From: Methanofastidiosum sp.
GTDB taxonomy: Archaea > Methanobacteriota_B > Thermococci > Methanofastidiosales > Methanofastidiosaceae
Length of the DNA stretch: 8,038 bases
NCBI GenBank assembly: GCA_035362715.1
Contig: DAOSDU010000025.1
Span: 1-8,038 of the forward strand
Direction: 5' to 3'
This document shows positions 1 to 5,160 of the stretch, piece after piece; positions within the stretch are counted from its first letter, which is position 1, and every line of letters starts with the position of its first letter. A model generated the notes under the pieces. It did no database searches. It worked only from the letters and a program-made list of their open reading frames with translations, and was not told where the DNA came from. Position numbers and translations under genes: made by a program.

Positions 1-1
1 A

Positions 2-2749
2 AAAGAAAAGTCAGAAATTGAGAAATTAATTCCAACTAAAAAAGGTTTGTGCTATTTTCAAGTAAAAATGAAAAAGATGCTTGATGTTAGCGGAAAATTT
101 TTTGGGACAGTTGTAATTCTAAATGATTTAACTGAATTAAAAAATACTTCAGAATCGTTAAAACAGAGCGAAGAGAGATACAGGAATATTGTAAAAGATC
201 AGACTGAATTTATAACTAGATTTACTCCAGATGGCACCCACACTTTTGTTAATGATGCATATTGCAATTATATGAAAATGAGAAGGGAAGAATTAATTGG
301 AAAAAGTTTCTTCTCATTCTTACCTGAAGAAGATTATAAAAAATTAAAATCGCTATTAGAGTCTCTTACCCTTACTAATCCCATAAAAGAAATTGAGCAT
401 AGATACATTATTGGAGAAAAGACTAGATTTCTACACTGGATAAATAGAGCTATATTTGATGACGATGGAAATTTAATCGAGTACCAAGCGGTAGGTAGGG
501 ACATTACCGATAAAAAAAAAATTGAAGATGAATTAAGAAAAAAGAAAGAGGAACTATCCTCAATATTTGAAAACTCATCAGTTGGCATAGACCTTGTAGA
601 TTCAAAAGGCAACTTTCTTGAAGTTAATAGTAAATTAGCTGAATTGTTGGGCCACACTGCAGGAGAATTACTAAAACTTAATATAAATGATGTAACACAC
701 CCAGAAGATCTAGAATTAAGTAAAAATGAATTAATACCTCTTTTTAATAATAAAATGTCCTCATATAATATAGAAAAAAGATATCTAAGAAAAGACGGCT
801 CTTATTTCTGGGCTGATTTATCAGTGACTCCAATCAAAGACGATTTGGGGCAAATTGTTGCTGTCACAGGAGTTATACAAGATATTACTGAAAGAAAGAT
901 GTCTGAAGAGCGCTTGAAATCTAAAAACAAAGAACTTGAAAACATTATCGAATTCCTCCCAGATGCGACATTCATTATAGATAAAGATGACAAAATTATA
1001 GCCTGGAATCATGCTATTGAAGAAATGACTGGAATTCCAAAAAAAGATATGATTGGAAAAGAACATATTTATGTGTCAATTCCTTTTTACGGAAAATCAA
1101 GACGGCAACTAATTGACATTCTATTTGATAAAAATAGTGACATAGTTTCAAAATATAAATTTATCAAAACAAAAGGTGACATGGTGTATGCCGAAGTTTT
1201 CACACCAGCCCTTTATAATAATAAAGGAGCTTATGTGTGGGCAATAGCGGCCCCCCTTTATGATAACGAAGGCAATAAAGTTGGGGCCATCGAATCAATT
1301 CGTGACGTCACGTATCAAAAAAGAGCTGAAGAGGAACTTTTAAAAGAAAAAGAATTTGTCAACACACTTGTTCAAGCGTCACCAGCGTTCTATGTAGCTA
1401 TAACCTCTAAGGGTAAAGTTCTACTGATGAATAATTCAATGCTTACATCACTTGGCTATGAATTAGCGGAAGTTATGGGTGCCGATTATATATCAACTTT
1501 TGTCCCAAAAGAAGAGAGGGAATATTTAGCTCAAACATTTGATAATTTGATTAAATCCAAAGTTCCTACAATCAATGAAAACAATATACTAACAAAAGAT
1601 GGGAAGAAGATTTTAGTAGAGTGGCACGGCAGATCGATACTTAAGGAAGATGGAACATTTGATTTCTTTTTTGGCGTGGGCTTAGATATTACTGAAAAGG
1701 ACAAGTTTCAGAAAGCGCTGAAAGAAAGTGAAGAAAAGTATAGAGAACTAGTTGAAAATGCAAATAGTATTATCTTAAAATTCGATAACGAAGGAAGAAT
1801 ATTATCAATGAATGAATTTGGACTAAAATTCTTTGGCTATTCTGAGAATGAAATAATTGGGGAGTTAGGTATCGGAACAATTGTTCCTGAAATAGAATCA
1901 TCAGGAAAAGAGCTAAAGAAACTTATCAAAGATATGATTAATTTTGAATCTGATTATAATATTAATATTAATGAAAATGTGAAGAAAAGTGGAGAAAGAG
2001 TATGGATATATTGGACTAATAAACTAATAAGGGATGAAAATGGCATTATCAAAGGCATATTTTGTGTTGGCACTGATATCACAGAAAGAAAGAAAGCCGA
2101 AGATAAAGTAAATGAATTAAATGAAACTTTAAGAATCCTTAATAAAATATTAAGACACGACATCTTAAATGATCTTACGATAGTACTAACTGTTTGTGAT
2201 TTGATGGGAGATTCTAACCCTAGATTAAAACAGAAAGCTTCTAGAGCTCTTGATAAGAGTATTACATTGATTGAAAGAATGAGAGAGTTAGAGCAAGCAC
2301 TTATTTCAGATAGTCCGATACAAAAATATGAAATTGATCAGGTTATTCTAGATATTATTAAGAATTATCCCGAAATTAAGTTCAACGTTAGTGGAAAGTG
2401 TAAAATATGTACAGATGAAGCAATATTTTCCGTGATAGACAATATTATTAGGAACGCTATTATTCATGGAAAGACTAAGAGAATAGATATAGAAATCAGA
2501 GAGACAGAAAAATACTGTATAGTTAAAATTGCTGACTATGGTATAGGCGTCCCGGAAGAAATAAAAACTAGAATATTTGAAGAGGGATTCAGCTATGGCG
2601 ATAACAGAAGCACTGGGCTTGGGCTATATATTGTCAAGAAAATAATGGAGAGATATGGCGGGAGTATAAAAGTATCGGATAATAAGCCCACTGGAGCGAT
2701 TTTTATCTTAGAATACACAGTTTGCAGCTCAAAGAATAGAATATGTTAA
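2..2749 (+). CDS. Multi-PAS sensor histidine kinase, 5'-truncated by the window edge
   Basis: The reading frame is open to the left edge, so the TTG at 47 is probably not the start. Residues below are numbered from that TTG. The protein begins inside a PAS domain (1-31, ending in LNDLTE). Five more PAS/PAC units follow at about 41-160, 170-285, 298-425, 437-552 and 560-682, most closing with a D-I-T or D-V-T motif before a charged helix. The kinase core has an H-box LRHDILNDL with phosphoacceptor His704, N-box IDNIIRNAIIHG (Asn803), G1 box ADYGIGV (Asp830), an F-box-like IFEEGFSYGD and G2 box STGLGLYIVKK, so ATP binding and autophosphorylation look intact. No membrane helix is seen in the visible part, suggesting a cytosolic sensor, though the missing N-terminus could change this. 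A CxxC (785/788) sits in the ATPase domain. No response regulator gene follows. The domain architecture is certain; ligands and target are unknown. Confidence 0.95.
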   Translation, partial: KEKSEIEKLIPTKKGLCYFQVKMKKMLDVSGKFFGTVVILNDLTELKNTSESLKQSEERYRNIVKDQTEFITRFTPDGTHTFVNDAYCNYMKMRREELIGKSFFSFLPEEDYKKLKSLLESLTLTNPIKEIEHRYIIGEKTRFLHWINRAIFDDDGNLIEYQAVGRDITDKKKIEDELRKKKEELSSIFENSSVGIDLVDSKGNFLEVNSKLAELLGHTAGELLKLNINDVTHPEDLELSKNELIPLFNNKMSSYNIEKRYLRKDGSYFWADLSVTPIKDDLGQIVAVTGVIQDITERKMSEERLKSKNKELENIIEFLPDATFIIDKDDKIIAWNHAIEEMTGIPKKDMIGKEHIYVSIPFYGKSRRQLIDILFDKNSDIVSKYKFIKTKGDMVYAEVFTPALYNNKGAYVWAIAAPLYDNEGNKVGAIESIRDVTYQKRAEEELLKEKEFVNTLVQASPAFYVAITSKGKVLLMNNSMLTSLGYELAEVMGADYISTFVPKEEREYLAQTFDNLIKSKVPTINENNILTKDGKKILVEWHGRSILKEDGTFDFFFGVGLDITEKDKFQKALKESEEKYRELVENANSIILKFDNEGRILSMNEFGLKFFGYSENEIIGELGIGTIVPEIESSGKELKKLIKDMINFESDYNININENVKKSGERVWIYWTNKLIRDENGIIKGIFCVGTDITERKKAEDKVNELNETLRILNKILRHDILNDLTIVLTVCDLMGDSNPRLKQKASRALDKSITLIERMRELEQALISDSPIQKYEIDQVILDIIKNYPEIKFNVSGKCKICTDEAIFSVIDNIIRNAIIHGKTKRIDIEIRETEKYCIVKIADYGIGVPEEIKTRIFEEGFSYGDNRSTGLGLYIVKKIMERYGGSIKVSDNKPTGAIFILEYTVCSSKNRIC

Positions 2750-2821
2750 TATAATTAAAATGAATATTATGCTAATTGACTTTATGTAGAATCATCTCTT
2801 CGTTAGGTTATTACAATTAAA

Positions 2822-2829
2822 TTTAAAAA
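2822..2829 (+). promoter_or_regulatory. TATA box for the beta-propeller gene
   Basis: TTTAAAAA is centred about 25.5 bp before the ATG at 2851. That is the usual archaeal TATA-to-transcription-start distance, so the mRNA would start at or next to the ATG. No Shine-Dalgarno sequence precedes the ATG, which fits a leaderless message. A second AT motif (TTTTATAAG, 2836-2844) is too close to the ATG to serve as its TATA box. Confidence 0.5.
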
Positions 2830-2850
2830 AAGAGATTTTATAAGTTTTCT

Positions 2851-4053
2851 ATGAGAAAGATACTATTGCTATTTTCCACTTTTATTTTGTTTTTGATATT
2901 ATCTGGAACAGTTTCTTCTTCCAACGTTCTTTGGAATGCTGATACTGAAAAAACAGCATATTCTGTAGATATAAACCAAGATGGTTCATTTATTGTTGTT
3001 GGGTCACTTGATAATAACTTCTATCTTTTGTCAAAAGAAGGGAACATATTATGGAAATTTCTAGCAAATGATAGGGCACTTTCTGTAGATATAACTCCTA
3101 AAGGATCTTATATTGTTGGTGGATCAAGAGATAAAAATATCTATTTCTTTTCAAACAATGGAGAGTTACTCTGGACTTTTCCCACCGAAAACACAGTAGA
3201 ATCTGTTGCAATCTCATTTGATGGGTCAAAAATAATTGCTGGATCCGACGATGGAGTGGCATATTTATTATCAAGAGAAGGAGGTCTCCTCTGGAAACTT
3301 GAAACTAATGCCCCAGTTACAGCAGTCGAAATAACTCCTGATGGAGAGTATGTTGTAGTTGGATCAAATGACCATAACGTATACCTATTATCCCATGACG
3401 GGAAAATCCTTTGGAGCATGGATACAGCTGCTGAAGTCAATTCTGTCGATATTAGTTTTGATGGCAATTATATTACTGCCGGCACAAAAAATGGTTGGAT
3501 CCACATCATCTCGAAAACCGGAGAAACATTGTGCAAATCTAAAAGAAATGATGGAGTAATAAATGTTAAAATCAATCCTAGTGGAGAGTATATAGTTGCA
3601 GGTTCTAGAGAGGGTGGCGTCTATCTAATCTCAAACAATGGTCAGCAGTTATGGAAATCTCTTGACGATAAAGGGATTTATTCGGTTTCTATTAATCCAG
3701 ATGGAACTTTAATTGCCGCAGGCTCTATGGACAAAATTTATGTATTATCTGACAAGGGAAAAGAGATATGGAGCTATCAAACATTTGATGATCCCTATTA
3801 TATGTATTCTATTAATTCTCTGGTACTCTCTCTAGATAGCTCAAGTTTAGTTTCAACGTCGAGAGAGAAAGTATTTCTGTTCAATATAGGTGAAAAAAAA
3901 GAATTTGATGCAAATAAATATATTTCTGATAAAAATGATAATCCCAACGAGAATGAATCTAACCAAGAAACAGTAGAGACTAAAGAGAATACTACAAAAG
4001 AAACTAAAGGAATATTTGACATAATACTTAGATTATTGGGAATTAGAAAATAA
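2851..4053 (+). CDS. Exported PQQ/WD40-like beta-propeller repeat protein
   Basis: A 400-aa protein beginning with a signal peptide (MRK, then a hydrophobic core to about residue 20, then VSSSN), so it is probably secreted or tethered outside the membrane. Seven repeats have an exact 40-residue period: the Gly-Ser/Thr turn falls at residues 51, 91, 131, 171, 211, 251 and 291, and the Leu-Trp strand at 27, 67, 107, 147, 187, (LC at 227) and 267, then IW at 306. An eighth, degenerate unit spans about 320-348 and lacks its own LW strand. The lone N-terminal VLWNADTEK strand could close the ring. Each unit reads SVDI-(x)-DG-(x)-GS-(x)-YLLS-(x)-G-(x)-LW. After the propeller comes an Asn/Glu/Thr-rich linker (about 359-386) and a short amphipathic tail GIFDIILRLLGIRK. 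Such propellers act as scaffolds or binding surfaces; no catalytic residues can be assigned. It stands alone behind its own promoter. Confidence 0.9.
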   Translation: MRKILLLFSTFILFLILSGTVSSSNVLWNADTEKTAYSVDINQDGSFIVVGSLDNNFYLLSKEGNILWKFLANDRALSVDITPKGSYIVGGSRDKNIYFFSNNGELLWTFPTENTVESVAISFDGSKIIAGSDDGVAYLLSREGGLLWKLETNAPVTAVEITPDGEYVVVGSNDHNVYLLSHDGKILWSMDTAAEVNSVDISFDGNYITAGTKNGWIHIISKTGETLCKSKRNDGVINVKINPSGEYIVAGSREGGVYLISNNGQQLWKSLDDKGIYSVSINPDGTLIAAGSMDKIYVLSDKGKEIWSYQTFDDPYYMYSINSLVLSLDSSSLVSTSREKVFLFNIGEKKEFDANKYISDKNDNPNENESNQETVETKENTTKETKGIFDIILRLLGIRK

Positions 4054-4061
4054 TAAGCAGA

Positions 4062-4229
4062 TTATAACTTCTGACATTTTGGGCATAAATATGAGGAAGA
4101 GCCAAGTATGTTTTCTTTAATAACGCCCCCACCACATTTTCTGCAAGGAGAAGTAATAAAAAAACAGCCTAAATTTTTAAAAGATAGATTGAAAGATTTT
4201 ATATCTGCAAAGGATTTACCTTTTGACTT
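4062..4229 (-). pseudogene. Orphan Fpg/Nei-type zinc finger, probable gene remnant
   Basis: The minus strand between stops at 4232-4230 and 4064-4062 encodes 55 residues ending PCRKCGGGVI...SSSYLCPKCQKL. The pattern C-x2-C-x16-C-x2-C, with Pro before the first Cys and Gln after the last, matches the C-terminal zinc finger of formamidopyrimidine-DNA glycosylase (Fpg/MutM, Nei) and the related finger of some isoleucyl-tRNA synthetases. The frame contains no ATG, GTG or TTG, and nothing upstream in other frames looks like the glycosylase catalytic domain. The Arg normally found in the finger's GR(S/T)T motif is Ser here. I read it as the decayed 3' end of a glycosylase-like gene. A very small zinc-ribbon gene with a non-standard start is the alternative. 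A 41-codon plus-strand frame (4108-4233) overlaps it and looks like its shadow. Confidence 0.5.
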
Positions 4230-4236
4230 TTAATGA

Positions 4237-4242
4237 TTTTTT
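4237..4242 (+). terminator. T6 tract, candidate terminator
   Basis: A run of six T on the plus strand lies 184 bp after the propeller stop; a T5 at 4174-4178 comes before it. Archaeal RNA polymerase can terminate on oligo-T without a hairpin, and none is seen here. These are the first clear plus-strand T-tracts downstream of the propeller gene. Assignment is tentative. Confidence 0.3.
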
Positions 4243-4277
4243 GTTTATGCAAAATTACCTAATCTTTTCTGATAAAA

Positions 4278-4285
4278 TTTATATA
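4278..4285 (+). promoter_or_regulatory. Strong TATA box without a recognised gene
   Basis: TTTATATA, preceded by AAAA/T sequence, is the best match to the archaeal TATA consensus in the window. The predicted start is near 4307-4309 (GGG). Downstream lies only a 20-codon frame, ATG at 4323-4325 to TAA at 4383-4385 (begins MPQRCSSSKN), and then the tRNA in opposite orientation. It may drive a small RNA or a micro-protein, or be a relic. Confidence 0.4.
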
Positions 4286-4305
4286 CAGTAAATAATACGT
4301 TTTTT

Positions 4306-4447
4306 AGGGTAATAATAGGGCAATGCCTCAGCGATGTAGTTCATCCAAAAATACCATTTCCCAAATTGGCAAAAATCCACTATAAATCAATAAAATGTAG
4401 CACAAACCGCGAACAAACCCACAAAAACAGTCCAGAATCAACCTTGA
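4306..4447. other. Intergenic stretch between orphan promoter and tRNA-Leu; content unresolved
   Basis: This part of the gene-poor stretch has no convincing gene. It is somewhat richer in G+C than the flanking intergenic DNA, and its plus strand is A/C-rich in the right half. It contains only weak self-complementary pieces (GATG-TAGTT-CATC at 4333-4345; CCAAATTGG), three A5 tracts that are T5 on the minus strand, and the 20-codon frame at 4323-4385. No complete C/D-box, H/ACA or riboswitch pattern could be recognised on either strand. Confidence 0.4.
4423..4427 (-). terminator. T5 tract ending the tRNA-Leu transcript
   Basis: On the minus strand a T5 lies 20 nt beyond the tRNA CCA end, with further T5 tracts at 4371-4375 and 4347-4351. 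Oligo-T stretches are the usual termination signal behind archaeal tRNA genes. Confidence 0.45.
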
Positions 4448-4535
4448 TGGTGCGGGAGCTGGGATTTGAACCCAGGAAGACCTACATCACAGGGTCCTAA
4501 GCCCTGCACCTTTGACCAGGCTCGGCAACCCCCGC
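4448..4535 (-). tRNA. tRNA-Leu (anticodon UAG)
   Basis: Read on the minus strand from 4535. The acceptor stem GCGGGGG pairs with CTCCCGC (one G-T wobble). It is followed by a D-arm with a GCC/GGT stem and a TGGTC loop, then anticodon stem CAGGG/CCCTG around loop CTTAGGA, giving anticodon TAG (reads CUA). A 14-nt variable region can form a short GAT/GTC stem, as expected for a type II Leu tRNA. The T-arm CTGGG-TTCAAAT-CCCAG is perfect. The discriminator is A73, as leucine tRNAs require, and the CCA end is encoded at 4450-4448. The anticodon loop is uninterrupted, so there is no canonical 37/38 intron. It is transcribed divergently from the 166-aa gene and pyruvate kinase. Confidence 0.96.
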
Positions 4536-4571
4536 TTGGCGATTAAATCCAAGCCATATATTTTGAAGTTC

Positions 4572-4579
4572 CTTATAAA
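4572..4579 (-). promoter_or_regulatory. TATA box for tRNA-Leu
   Basis: On the minus strand this reads TTTATAAG, centred 40 bp before the tRNA 5' end, predicting a short 5' leader of about 14 nt for RNase P to remove. A second AT element (minus-strand AAATATATG, around 4555-4563) would start transcription at the mature end and is the alternative. Confidence 0.45.
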
Positions 4580-4618
4580 TGTAACGATAATACGTACGTC
4601 AATTAAATACAGTGAAAC

Positions 4619-4626
4619 TTTTATAC
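4619..4626 (+). promoter_or_regulatory. TATA box for the 166-aa gene / pyruvate kinase operon
   Basis: TTTTATAC is centred about 26-27 bp before 4649, placing the start of transcription around 4646-4650 and leaving a leader of about ten bases that would just contain the AGGTG site before the ATG at 4658. Confidence 0.4.
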
Positions 4627-4646
4627 TAATTTCATAATTATTTTTC

Positions 4647-4651
4647 AGGTG
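4647..4651 (+). promoter_or_regulatory. Shine-Dalgarno site AGGTG for the 166-aa gene
   Basis: AGGTG matches the anti-Shine-Dalgarno end of archaeal 16S rRNA and sits 6 nt before the ATG at 4658. This favours that ATG over the in-frame ATG at 4670. Confidence 0.5.
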
Positions 4652-4657
4652 TGACAA

Positions 4658-5158
4658 ATGGAACATTTAATGGCCGATAGGGCAAAAGATATTTTGGGCA
4701 TAATGAAGGTATTCTCTATTGACCCTCTTGAAGTTAAAAATTGTAGTTTCCCTGGGCACAAGGGAAGTGATATTGGAGATAGTAGCATTGGTTTTCTAGA
4801 ACATAGCGGTGAAAAAAATATTTATTCTATAAATTCAGTTCACTATTGCAGAGAACACAGGGATATACCAATCGGAGAAATTGAAAAACGGCTAAAAGAA
4901 AAAATTAAAGGCATTACTGGTGATAAAGGTTCGATATTAATAACAAAGATTAAGATTGATCCTGATAGTTTTCCTGAAAAAGATATCCTCGGAAAAAAGG
5001 TTAATATTGATAAATTAACTCCAATTCTAATTAATAAAGGCAATTTAGGATTTTTAATGAATATTTCAGAAGAATCAAAAAATATGACATTAAAATCTGT
5101 TATCGACAAAATAATGAATCTAGAGATCGAATTCGACATTGCATGGGAGGAATTCTAG
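4658..5158 (+). CDS. Protein of unknown function, first gene of the pyruvate kinase operon
   Basis: A 166-aa protein that I do not recognise. It has no signal peptide or membrane segment, so it should be cytosolic, with alternating charged helices and beta-like stretches (for example SILITKIKI at 92-100 and TPILINKGNLGFLMNI at 121-136). Cysteines and histidines are limited and suggestively placed: C29-x4-H34, H49, and C64-x2-H67 in HYCREH. These could form a metal site, but that is inference. The C-terminus is acidic (EIEFDIAWEEF). The gene has its own TATA box and Shine-Dalgarno site, and its TAG stop at 5156-5158 lies two bases before the probable pyruvate kinase start, so the two are almost certainly co-transcribed and perhaps translationally coupled. 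A role linked to carbon metabolism is possible from position alone. The frame itself is secure; the function is not. Confidence 0.85.
   Translation: MEHLMADRAKDILGIMKVFSIDPLEVKNCSFPGHKGSDIGDSSIGFLEHSGEKNIYSINSVHYCREHRDIPIGEIEKRLKEKIKGITGDKGSILITKIKIDPDSFPEKDILGKKVNIDKLTPILINKGNLGFLMNISEESKNMTLKSVIDKIMNLEIEFDIAWEEF
5146..5150 (+). promoter_or_regulatory. Shine-Dalgarno GGAGG deciding the pyruvate kinase start
   Basis: A perfect GGAGG lies inside the end of the upstream gene, 10 nt before TTG 5161. It lies immediately after the in-frame ATG at 5143, so it cannot serve that ATG. The sequence before 5143 (GAATTCGACATTGC) has no such site. Confidence 0.7.
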
Positions 5159-5160
5159 AT

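Noticed and set aside
334..657. Minus-strand 107-codon frame, and similar long antisense frames inside the kinase, propeller, 166-aa and pyruvate kinase genes
   Set aside because: Each lies wholly inside a secure gene on the other strand, has low-complexity Ser/Phe/Ile composition typical of antisense frames, and lacks its own start signals.
1301..1312. 12-bp perfect palindrome CGTGACGTCACG
   Set aside because: It lies in the middle of the kinase coding region at the conserved R-D-V-T motif. Codon choice explains it and there is no promoter context.
2760..2789. Nine-codon frame MNIMLIDFM just after the kinase, reminiscent of the first strand of a response-regulator receiver domain
   Set aside because: Far too short, stops at once, and no further receiver motifs follow in any frame. 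The likeness is probably chance.
2836..2844. TTTTATAAG as TATA box for the propeller gene
   Set aside because: Only about 11 bp from the ATG, so transcription would begin inside the gene. TTTAAAAA at 2822-2829 has the right spacing.
4108..4233. Plus-strand 41-codon frame starting ATG after GAGGAAGAG (MFSLITPPPHF...)
   Set aside because: It overlaps the minus-strand zinc finger, and its ITPPPH segment is the antisense of the CGGGVI finger motif. The minus-strand frame has a recognisable family pattern and this one does not, so it is treated as a shadow, though not excluded.
4307..4385. Possible C/D-box guide RNA on either strand (minus strand has GGATGAA and CTGA)
   Set aside because: Only one imperfect C-like and one D-like box were found, with no second pair and no terminal stem, so the family pattern is not met.
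4448..4500. Plus-strand peptide-like frame reading through the tRNA (...RELGFEPRKT...)
   Set aside because: This is the well-known false translation of the antisense of a tRNA gene.
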